Shown here: positions 36,664 to 45,780 of the stretch, in pieces
How the letters are laid out: every line of letters begins with the position of its first letter
How positions within the stretch are numbered: position 1 is the first letter of the stretch
Assembly (NCBI GenBank): GCA_951812925.1
Contig: OX638371.1
Location: forward strand, 2,170,001-2,234,000
DNA from: Calliopum simillimum
Lineage: Eukaryota > Arthropoda > Insecta > Diptera > Lauxaniidae
Direction: 5' to 3'
DNA: 64,000 nucleotides
Notes under the pieces: model-generated
The model's input: only the letters and a program-made list of their open reading frames with translations
Databases searched by the model: none
Told to the model about the DNA's origin: nothing
Made by a program: the position numbers and the translations under genes

Positions 36664-37172
36664 GTGGTTTTCACGAAGTAGGGCAGCTGGCAGGGCAGAT
36701 GAGCTTAATAGCATAGTGTAAGCCAAGTTAGTGAACGACTGTGTAGCATCATTGCTAAAGAGCTACGAAATCAGCTGGCTTTTGATTACTTTTGAGAAAT
36801 AAAAAATGTTTTGTTTCAAAATTTATGAATCAAAATTTATGAAAATATTGTACGTACCACGGAAGAATGAAAAAAGTCCAATAGCTGTTCAACAGAATTT
36901 TAGAGGCTTTTCAGCTTTACGCTTTTTCTTTGCCGATCTATTAAATTTTAATTTGGAAAAAAAATAATTGAATTTTATTTAAACACAAATGTCAACACAG
37001 TTCTGACACGTTTTGCTGTAGTAGAAAAGCTATTCAAATTTACTCAATTGTTTTGTATAGCAAAAGAGCTCACTTGTAGCTAAATTTCTTAAATGTATTT
37101 TGTTGTTGTTTAGAACAGATTTACCCTTTTACCCTTTTTGCCACACTAGCTGCCCTACTTCGTGAATACCGT
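36664..37172. mobile_element. MITE, TTCACGAAGTAGGGCAGC termini
   Basis: GTGGTTTTCACGAAGTAGGG with CAGCT at 36664 is mirrored by AGCTGCCCTACTTCGTGAAT with ACC ending at about 37172. The approximately 509-bp body has no coding frame. The inverted match is about 20 bp, so this is a short-TIR element and not a foldback. Confidence 0.8.
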
Positions 37173-38342
37173 TATTGAATCTTTTAAATTTTCTCGACTT
37201 TTACTTTGTATTTGTATTTATTGAGGAAATGGATAAAATAGTACAAAAAGATCAGGAACTTTTATGACGTCAGAATTTTCAAGACCTTTCGGATGTTACA
37301 TATTTCATTCTGATTATGAAATCATTCATGAATAAGATATACAAATTTTAAAGTTGTTCAAAGAGGAATAAAATGTTGCTATGCCAAGGCTGCGTTTGAT
37401 TTATTCAAAATTTTTTATTAAACAGACGCAGAATTCGAAAAACAAACGTATTTAGACATTTCGTTTGTCCGCTTTCAGCAACATTTTATAAATTTTCACA
37501 AATTCCACAGATCACAGTAACGAACTGTGTATCTTGATAAAAATATACGTCGTTGGTTACAGTTCCGTTGCTAAATAATTTTCTCTCCATAATCTCGAAA
37601 ATTTTTTGAATTTCTGTCACTTGACTATTAGAGAAAATTTTATTCGTAAGATTCTCTAAATACAGAATAGAAATTTAAAAAAAATGAGCAGCATTCAACT
37701 ATACAAGTACAAAATGTGGGTTATTCTGATTGCTGCTCTCCAGGGACTCAATTATAACAATAACTTCATTGTACTTCATTCTGGCGTAAAAATAAACATA
37801 TGGGTGGAAAAACAACAAATATCATAAAAACACCAGGATACTTCGTGGCACATTACCAATTGCATCCCCTTGACTGAAAATGAGCAACAATTACAAAGTG
37901 TTAAAATTTATTTGCGAGCAAAAAAAAAATGTTTTTTCTATTATGGTTTTCATATTGAGATTCACAGATTTCCGCAGATTTTTACGAGCTCAATGGAATA
38001 ATCATTTGATTGAAATTTGATATCGGTTTAGTGAAAACTCGTCGAAGAAGGAAAAGTACAATACACGCGCAACATTACCATGGCAGACATAACAATGAGG
38101 GCAACATTGCATTGCTAAGTGAGTGTAGGGTCGAATTCGGGAAGGGAATTTTTAATGTCAAGTATTTGTTTGTTTGGTTTGTATGTGGCAAATGTTGTGT
38201 TAGTGAACAAGTTTTACAGGGGTTGTTTGATTCTATAGTGTTTATGCTATGACTAGACTCCGCCTTTAAAGGAATGAAATGGAATCGGATCGTATTCCTT
38301 TTTTTAAGGATAACAACACTGAGCACCAAAATATGTTGTCAA
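37173..38342. other. Intergenic, nothing recognised
   Basis: This is AT-rich sequence upstream of the 39-kb gene. An 80-codon plus-strand frame at 38010-38252 has no domain features. Confidence 0.35.
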
Positions 38343-38664
38343 ACTACGTTTCCTTTGGAGATTTATGAGGTGATTTACAGCTGTTTCGAGATTTAGCTCT
38401 TAATCTCAGCGTAAGTCACGTGATTAAGCATTCAAAAATAACGAGATTTATTTTAAATATGCGTATAAATCTCAGCTGGGCTACTGAATTTGACTATTTT
38501 CGACCAATGGAAGATAAATATTAAGAAGAAAACGAAAAACATCTTTCATTTTCCCGCTTATAACATTTATTGTCAAAAATAAATCTCTTTCGGCCGGTGG
38601 AAACGGGTAGGGTTTAACGACGAGATATATAGATCTCATCATAAATCTCCGGCGGAAACATAGT
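38343..38664. mobile_element. GTTTCC...GGAAAC family MITE, about 320 bp
   Basis: ACTACGTTTCCTTTGGAGAT with TTATGAG at 38343 pairs with CATAAATCTCCGGCGGAAAC and ATAGT ending at 38664. It contains internal mirrored CTCGTAAATC-like words. It is related to copies at 10362-11023 and 11381-11520. It sits about 370 bp upstream of the 39-kb gene's start and just outside the duplicated promoter segment. Confidence 0.7.
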
Positions 38665-39031
38665 GTTAACTATGAAATGAATGAAAAAGAATAAAACGTG
38701 GCAGCAACACAAGAAAAGCAAATAAATTTTCCCGAGAGAGGAAATTAAAAAAAATTACCAAGAAAGTTTAGTCAGAATTTTTTGGATTATGACTACAAGT
38801 AGATCTCTTATTCCTAAAGATTTCTAACGTAATTTTATGGATGGGACTCTATATTTTTTTTAAAAATTTTCAGACAGACAACACGTTAGAAAAATTAAAT
38901 TTTATTTTAGAAAAAAACTGTCATTTTTTTATATAAAGCAAAACAACAGAATAATAATAAATATTTTTTTTTATATTGATTTTTCACAATAAACTTCAGA
39001 TTTTATTTGATATAAAAAAAAAGATATCACC

Positions 39032-40081
39032 ATGTCCGATTCCCCACCAGAGCGTAATTCAAACTCTAAATCGAATCTGATTGAAGTTCAACATGTCGGT
39101 GTAACTGCTAAATTGCAATCCCCATTGAAATCATTTCTGCAAACATCAAGTTCATCAACAGAGACGGATCACAACCAAATCTTTTACAACACCAAAACGA
39201 ACAAGTACAATAAATTGTCCAATGGAGATACACAGCAGGACACCGAAAGCAACACTGAAACATCAAAAATACTCTACGAAATGCGTACCATACGCAGCAG
39301 TACCACAAGACCAATTTCAAATAAATTAACGCCATCAAAAATTGAATTCCAACTTTATAATAAACCTACTAAGAGACGACACAATCGTAATGCTAAAGTC
39401 CAAACCAAGAAAAAGACAACAAAACGTAGTCTCTTTAGTAGACAATCAAAAATGGATTTTCATGAAAATATTGCCGAGACCTCGATTTTGCAGCGCTTAC
39501 GTCAGTCGTTGGGTAATATGCGTGCACCCAAAGCTAAACGATCGAAGCATGAGAATATTTTTGATGATTTTCCCGAGCCAAGTAGAAAAGAATCAGCTAC
39601 TCCTCCGCTTGAAACGCGCATCGGAATATATCCTTTTGAACATGGATGTGCTGAGTATTTACGTACGACTGATTGCCATCCACAAATACTTTCTGTAGTA
39701 CTAGCGGAACGTGCTACACTCTATGCTACGCGCTTTTGGGCCGAGTTCTTTGGAACCTTACATATTGGTGTCGCTTTTGTGGTGACTTTTATATTGCAGT
39801 CCTATCGCTTTTTACTTTATTCTTTAATTAATACACTGCTTGTTGGTTTCCTGCATATGACTTCAGATTATCTGATAAAGCCGATACTGACAGTAATTTT
39901 TAATGGATTTTTGCAACCACCCCTAGTGTTAATCTTTAATATTTTAACATCAATACGTGATATTTTGGAGCCAATAGCAGATACATTAAATAACTTTTTA
40001 ACGCCTTTTGGTAACGTTTTAAAGAATGTGCGTCTGGTGCATGCAACCTACAGTAATCGCAAGATCACAAAAAATGTTTAA
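39032..40081 (+). CDS. Uncharacterised 349-aa protein with hydrophobic C-terminal half
   Basis: This is a single unbroken frame with ATG in a CACCATG context. I do not recognise the family. Residues 1-110 are polar and Ser/Thr/Asn-rich. Residues 113-133 are strongly basic (KRRHNRN, KKKTTKR) and could be a nuclear-localisation or membrane-proximal segment. A conserved-looking region begins at about 192 (TRIGIYPFEHGCAEYL). Two long hydrophobic segments follow, about 241-276 and 282-307, and the end (about 310-340) is amphipathic with VRLVHATYS. It is probably membrane-associated, with two or three transmembrane or hairpin segments. It appears intronless in its coding part; AG-bearing sequence at about 38870 could be a 5' UTR acceptor. 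A truncated inverted copy of its 5' end lies 6 kb upstream. Confidence 0.8.
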   Translation: MSDSPPERNSNSKSNLIEVQHVGVTAKLQSPLKSFLQTSSSSTETDHNQIFYNTKTNKYNKLSNGDTQQDTESNTETSKILYEMRTIRSSTTRPISNKLTPSKIEFQLYNKPTKRRHNRNAKVQTKKKTTKRSLFSRQSKMDFHENIAETSILQRLRQSLGNMRAPKAKRSKHENIFDDFPEPSRKESATPPLETRIGIYPFEHGCAEYLRTTDCHPQILSVVLAERATLYATRFWAEFFGTLHIGVAFVVTFILQSYRFLLYSLINTLLVGFLHMTSDYLIKPILTVIFNGFLQPPLVLIFNILTSIRDILEPIADTLNNFLTPFGNVLKNVRLVHATYSNRKITKNV

Positions 40082-41255
40082 ATTATATTTATTTTGTTTA
40101 TGAGTTATACACCGCAAGTTTTGATTATAAATATCCATCCTGTGACTTCAAATACTACTTTTTTATATACTAAATGGCCCGTCAAACGTTGTTCTGCCCT
40201 TCCTGTAGGTGGCGCAATGATTTAGTTTTTTTTTTTTGTATGTACATTCATATTTCAAGCATCGTAACTGCAATAGTTGCAGAATTATTGCTTCAATCCC
40301 CTCTATTTTTTTTAGGGTTCTTGATAAATATCATATACATCCATGCATCAAGTTTCGGAGATAAAGCGTTTTGAGTGTTTTATTTGCTTACAGATTTTGT
40401 ATGTGGGATGCAAAGCTCCATCATTTAATCCACCCTTTTTGCAATATTAACTTGGCCGCGATGACCAAAAAAACACACAAAAACACTAACTTTTTCGTGG
40501 TTTTTTGTAGGGGGCACCACACCCCCTTGTCTGATCCCCTTCAAATTAAATTTGAACTAATCGGATCACTAAAAAAACATGGTGTCAATACGTTAAGTGG
40601 TTAAGGCGGTAAGCGTTAAAAAACAACCGCACCAACGATTTACTATAGTAAGAAGATTTATTTTGTATTAACAAGATTAATCACTATGCAGTTAAGCATA
40701 AACCCAAAGCCTCAAATGAAAAAAAAAAAAAAAAAAAAAAAAATAATAAATTGGTCAAACATTATAAGGGTATTCCTTAAAACGTACAAATGCCTCGAAA
40801 ACCTCGTAAACTCATAACAGTTGTCAAAATCAATAAAAACTTTGACAGTTACAGTTGACAGTTAACGAGGTTATCGAGGTTTGGAAATCCTGGTACGAAA
40901 AGTTTTGAAACTTTGTATTGACAAAAATAACGAATCCTTTGTAAAACGTTTCTCAAATAAATTCATTTATAGAAAGGCTTTCATTAATCCTCTTTGCAAA
41001 TATGCTTTGTCTCTACAACAAAAAAAAAATATTTTAAAATTACCTTTCCATGACAATTTTCTAGTAAGAAATATTTTTGAGCATCAGAAAGAGTTTAAAT
41101 GTTCTTTTTCAGTATATATCTCTCCAATTGGTCTTATTATTGAAGATATAAATGTGAACATGGATTTCAGCGCGCCCTTGTTACCTTGTTTTTATTTGAA
41201 ATCGCTCCCAGGCACATGTAGAGGTTAATTTTATTCTATTCTCGTAATCAATCTA
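40082..41255. other. Intergenic; unidentified 115-codon frame
   Basis: This follows the 39-kb gene. A poly-A run at 40719-40743 is notable. The 40881-41228 plus-strand frame (115 codons; contains NPLCKYALSLQQ and KLPFHDNF) might be a retroelement-derived fragment but was not identified. An imperfect inverted pair (CCTCGAAAACCTCG at about 40791 and CGAGGTTATCGAGG at 40865) brackets a short AT-rich segment. Confidence 0.35.
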
Positions 41256-41256
41256 T

Positions 41257-41880
41257 CTAATATATAAAAATGAGACATTGTTTGTATGTTTGTTATTAAT
41301 GGACTCGGAAACTAACAGACCGATTTGAATGAAATTTTCACAATACCTTAGTTTTATAAAAAGCTTAGTCATAGGCTAAAAAAGTGGGCCGTGCCACGCC
41401 CCCCAGAAAATTAATAGCTCTGAAACTACTTAACACAGATATTCGAAATTTGGTACATGTATAAAGTGAAATAGGAGCAATAATGTTCACTGAAAAAAAG
41501 GCGGTGCCACGCCCCTATAAAAATGAATTTGTAATAGCTCTGAAACTACTAAACGCAGAAAGTTGAAATTGGGTACATCTGTAAAGTGCATTAGGATTAA
41601 TAATTTTCAGTGAAAAAATGGGCGGTGCCATGCCCCCAAAGACATTTATTCATCATAACTCTAAAAATATTTAACAGATATGGATGAGATTTGGTCAATG
41701 TATTAAAAAAAGTACCAAGGCAAATAATGTCCATTAAAAAAATGGGCGGTACTACGCCTCTAAAAAGTTTCGTCATATTTTTTAAAGTACTCAACGCATA
41801 AATTTTAGATTCGGGACATATATAAATTGCATCGGAACAATTTACATCTTTTAAAAAAATTGTTGATGCCTCGCCCCATA
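41257..41880 (+). repeat. GC-box tandem array with short element head
   Basis: The head reads AATATATAAAAATGAGACAT with a TGTTTGTATGTTTGT block, typical of a widespread arthropod non-autonomous repeat head. Five GC boxes of type GGGCGGTGCCACGCCCC follow at about 41386, 41500, 41621, 41744 and 41862, spaced 113-124 bp. Between the boxes lie TAGCTCTGAAACTACTTAAC-like and TTGGTACATGTATAAAGTG-like blocks. It abuts a large foldback on its right. Confidence 0.8.
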
Positions 41881-41884
41881 GCCC

Positions 41885-43212
41885 AGGAAAATAAGAATTT
41901 TTCTGCGAAATAATTCCAAGGGAATTTTTTTCACCGGAATTATCTTTATTTATGCATGATAAATAAAGTGTGAAAAGTCCATTGCAATGTCGTGTGCGCA
42001 TAAAAAGTTATTAAGGCTCAAAGGTCGCTAAAATCAGTTTTTTGCAAATATCTTGCTAATGCTAACTTTTACAGAAAAATGTTGGTGTCCAATTTTGTAG
42101 CACAAGAAATTTCTTACAAAAGTACGTTAAAAGTATTTGCGTACGACTTCTAGTTTAGAAGATCACCCAATTTAAATGATATATTTATGATATGAAATAC
42201 TACCTATGAGTTCATATTAAAATATCTTACTTTTTAAATTGCAATAACTCTTCAATGAGAAGTCGTACCAACAAAATTGAAACACCGTTTAAGAGATAAT
42301 TTAATTTTCTATATAGCGTACTAATTTCTTATTTTCGAACAACCCATGGCCTTAAAGATATTCGTGAAAAACTGTTAAGACTTCAAAAATACTGGGTTTT
42401 GAAGGATATTTCCGAAACGAAGGGTCATATGATAAAAAAATGAGCGCCAATTTTATAAAAAATTTTAAGATCTACAAAAAGAAAGCGATATGTGTACACA
42501 TAAGAGTAACCGGTATTCCAAAAAAACCCTTAAAATTCCAAAAAACCGGTTTCTATTGAATATCTTCTATACGGTTACTTCTATGTGTTCACATATCGCT
42601 TATTTTTTGTAGATCTTGTAATTCTCTACAAAATTGGTCCCCTTACTTTTTATCGTAGTACTTACCAATTCGGAGATATCCTTAAAAAACCAGTAATTTC
42701 GAAGCCTTAACGGTTATTCAAAAATATTTTTAAGGTCATGAGCCGTTCGAAAAAAAAATTTGTACGGTATATAGAAAATTAAATTATCTTTCAAACGGCA
42801 TTTTAATTTTGTTTGTACGACTTCTCATTGAAGAGTTATTGCAATTTAAAAAGTAAGATATTTTAATATGAACTCATAGGTAGTATTTCATCATAACTGT
42901 TAACAACTTTTTAAATTGGGTGATCTTCTAAACTATGATACAAGTCGTACGCAAATACTTTTAACGTAATTTTGTAGGAAATTTCCTGTGCTACAAAATT
43001 GGATACCAACATTTTTCTGTAAAAGTTAGCATTAGCAAGATATTTGCAAAAAACTGATTTTAGCGACCTTTGAGCTTTAATAACTTTTTAAGCGCACACG
43101 ACTTTGCAATGGACTTTTCACACTTTGTTTATCATGCATAAATAAAGACAATTGCGGTGAAAAAAATCCACTTGGAATTATTTCGCAGAAAAATCCTTAT
43201 TTTCAAGTACAC
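41885..43212. repeat. Large foldback repeat, 1.3 kb
   Basis: CCAGGAAAATAAG at about 41885 is mirrored by CTTATTTTCAAG and ACCGGG at about 43195-43212. Arms of about 620 bp match through TTTATGCATGATAAATAAAG, CATTGCAATGTCGTGTGCGC, CGCTAAAATCAGTTTTTTGC, AACTTTTACAGAAAAATGTT and GACTTCTCATTGAAGAGTTA, up to a centre at about 42540 flanked by GTAACCG and CGGTTAC. It has no coding capacity. Confidence 0.88.
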
Positions 43213-43468
43213 CGGGAAATGCTAGTTATCTTTAATTGTTCATGTACATATAGATAATTATATATGCACTTTTCATTTAAAAAAAAAAGTCAATACGTAT
43301 TGCATTTTTGCTATTTGTATGTTCTTCTATTGAACCTTTTAATTTATATAGGCTACATATTGTTTTAAGTTTTGTATTAGTTCTATTTAGTTTTCAAGTT
43401 ATAAGAGATTTCTCTAACTAATATTGCCAAAATGCCGGGAGCAAGCATTGTTTCCACATGTCAAACTT

Positions 43469-43619
43469 AAAGGGGGTACACACTAGCGATCATATTCGTC
43501 AGTCAAATATGGCCATTTTGTGGTTGACTGATGACTGACGAAAAATAGCGGCCACACACGCAAACAAGAGAAAATTTATGCAAAACTGACAAATTTCCTC
43601 GATAGTCTGTACCCCCTTT
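43469..43619. mobile_element. 150-bp MITE, AAAGGGGGTACA termini
   Basis: AAAGGGGGTACACACTA at 43469 is mirrored by TGTACCCCCTTT ending at 43619. Internal CGTCAGTC/GACTGACG words at 43506-43548 form a further hairpin. Confidence 0.75.
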
Positions 43620-43947
43620 TAGACTGCTATTGTCTTTAGCTCTGTTTTAGACGTCGGCTTGTTAACACTGAGTCAACTTTGTTCTTCTAAAACGAGTTTG
43701 TGTGCTATTGTGCTATCTTTTTCTTCTTATTTTGTTTTACTTTATTCTGCTTTTCGTTTCCGCACCACTTCACTCCGCTTGACAAGACAATCGGTAAAAT
43801 CGGTGACACTGGGCCTTATCGTATATCTTAAGGGAGTTTCCTTCTTGAGGATATTCTCCCTCCCGGGGAGGGAACACTGGAAGTACTGATTTTTTTATGA
43901 ATGGAAACTTCCCATCTTGGAGGGATACTTTTTTCATTTTAATATTG

Positions 43948-44110
43948 TTGACATTTTCAGAAATAACAAGTTTGCAACGCTGTGTTTTTCCCAAGACCGT
44001 TGACATATTGCACAAAAACAACAACTGGCAACGCTGAGTCTTTCCCATATCTTTGACATTTTGCGCAAACAACTAGTCTGAACGCTGACTTTTTCCATTC
44101 CGTAGACATT
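43948..44110. repeat. Imperfect 52-bp tandem repeat, three units
   Basis: Units begin TTGACAT at 43948, 44000 and 44052, each followed by GCGCAAA/ACAAC words and a CAACGCTG(A)GT-TTTTCCC segment; a fourth start (TAGACAT) is at 44103. The minus-strand frames that read through it repeat a short peptide and are not considered a gene. Confidence 0.65.
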
Positions 44111-44265
44111 TTTTTCCATTTTCCACTGGACTTTGACCGCTGACTTAAAAAAAAAAAAACAAAAAAGATAAACAAGCTATTGTATGTATGTATTCTCCTT
44201 TAACTCCTAGGAGAAGCATAGGGCCAAACAAGCTATTGCATCTGAATAAAAGTTGTGAAAATTAA

Positions 44266-44484
44266 TAGCCTTATCATGTATGACTAACGAATCGTTTTAC
44301 TGATTTTTAACTGCTTATATCCTCCAAGTTAAAAGATGATTTGAAGTTTATGCTTACAAACTTTATTCTTTGAACTAAAATGAACGCTTAGGTCATAGTA
44401 AGTTCTCAATAAAAAGTTTTAATAAGTTGATATTAACGAGTGAAAATCAGTCACTTTATTCGATCGTCATACATGATAAGGCTA
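44266..44484. mobile_element. 219-bp MITE, TAGCCTTATCATGTATGAC termini
   Basis: TAGCCTTATCATGTATGAC at 44266 is mirrored by GTCATACATGATAAGGCTA ending at 44484, with one of the arms extended by CGATC/CGAATCG-like bases. The interior has no coding frame. Confidence 0.85.
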
Positions 44485-44718
44485 TAAGTGAATGCTTTGC
44501 TTTTTTAATTAAAAAATTACTTTTTAATCATTTTAGTGGATTTAAAAATCAATTGTTGGCAAAATAAAGTAAATAAAAAAAAATAAAAAATATGTTTTAG
44601 TAGAACCGGTATAAGTTGGAAACGCTTGTCATATGAAAACTGTTTCAATAAGCTATAAAATTGTTATACTTAAGTTTTTAATTTGTCAAACGTTATTTAT
44701 AATTATTCGTTTATACAT

Positions 44719-45046
44719 TACTCCCTAACTGCCATACCTAAATTGGAGCGTCAGGCGTTGCGTTATTTAACGTTACACAAAAGCGTCAAGCGCCATACCG
44801 AAATAAAGAGCGTTGCGTTGAAGTCATTTGTTTGTCAAAATCATATTGTTGTTTCTTTTTTTAATTTTCTGCAGCTAACTTCACTCCATAACGCTTTGTC
44901 AAAATTGGAAATTCGAATAGCTCAGCGTTGAGCGTTGGCAATTTCGGTATGCGCCATACAAATTGTATGTACATGAGAAATTTTTGACAGTAAAATAACG
45001 CTGACGCTCCAATTTAGGTATGGCAGTAAGAAAAAGTTAGGGAGTA
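44719..45046. mobile_element. 328-bp MITE, TACTCCCTAACTGCC termini
   Basis: TACTCCCTAAC at 44719 followed by TGCCATACCTAAATTGGAGC and GTCAGGCGTTGCGTTATTT is mirrored by AAATAACGCTGACGCTCCAA, TTTAGGTATGGCA and GTTAGGGAGTA ending at 45046. The interior repeats GCGTTG/CAACGC words (AGCGTTGCGTTG, CAGCGTTGAGCG). The 82-codon frame 44683-44931 reads through it by chance. Confidence 0.85.
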
Positions 45047-45780
45047 AATTTTTGCAATATATGTGAAAAAACTCGTTCTCAAACTATTGCCGATTGCCTT
45101 ATTTATCCAGCGAATTTTCGCCTTGCAAAAATTTTTTTTTGCGATTGCAAACCAGGGTGTAAGCGCACAAATTCTCGAGAATATTTATTTACGATAAGGC
45201 CCACTATGTTAAAATCCTATTCAGTGTAGTATAGCAGCATTAACAGTATACTTATTAAATACGCACATTAGTTAAACTAAGCACTTTAGTTGTTGCTTTC
45301 CCATACGTTTCTCAGAAAGTGTTTAATTAAACACTGAAAACTCGTCTAAAACACAGCTTAATTACTGTCCTTTTGAATAAAAATCTGGCAACAATAGCGC
45401 AACTGTCAAACTGTATAAAATATTAACTGTCAGAAAATCTGTCAAAGTGATAGCAAAACGGATAGAAAGTGCAGTGTACGATAAACTTCATTTAATTTTA
45501 TAAAAATAATTTCTTATTATTTTCTCATTAGTTTTGCACAAAAGTTTTGTTAAAATTAAAATTAAAATTTTGTTTCATTTTTGCAATAAAAAGCAGTAGA
45601 AAAAATAATTGCACTCCCACAACAACATAAGCCAATCGGTTTTTTTTTTTTTTCAATAAAATATCAGACTTGCAAAAAATCTGTTCGCCTTAAAAGAAAA
45701 ACTACAACAAAAAGAGAAATAAAACGCACAACTAAATAAATATAAAGTTAAAACCGAATTTTTATAAATAAAAATAATTA
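45047..45780. other. Upstream region of glyoxalase II gene
   Basis: This is non-coding sequence immediately 5' of the proposed first coding exon, presumably promoter and 5' UTR. It is AT-rich and no core promoter element can be fixed. Confidence 0.4.

Noticed and set aside
41257..41880. CRISPR-like array
   Set aside because: Spacing is 113-124 bp with the spacers themselves repeated; this is a eukaryotic tandem repeat, not a CRISPR.
43770..44175. Minus-strand frames with repeated GKTQRC peptide
   Set aside because: Produced by a 52-bp non-coding tandem repeat; no start context, domain or splice borders.
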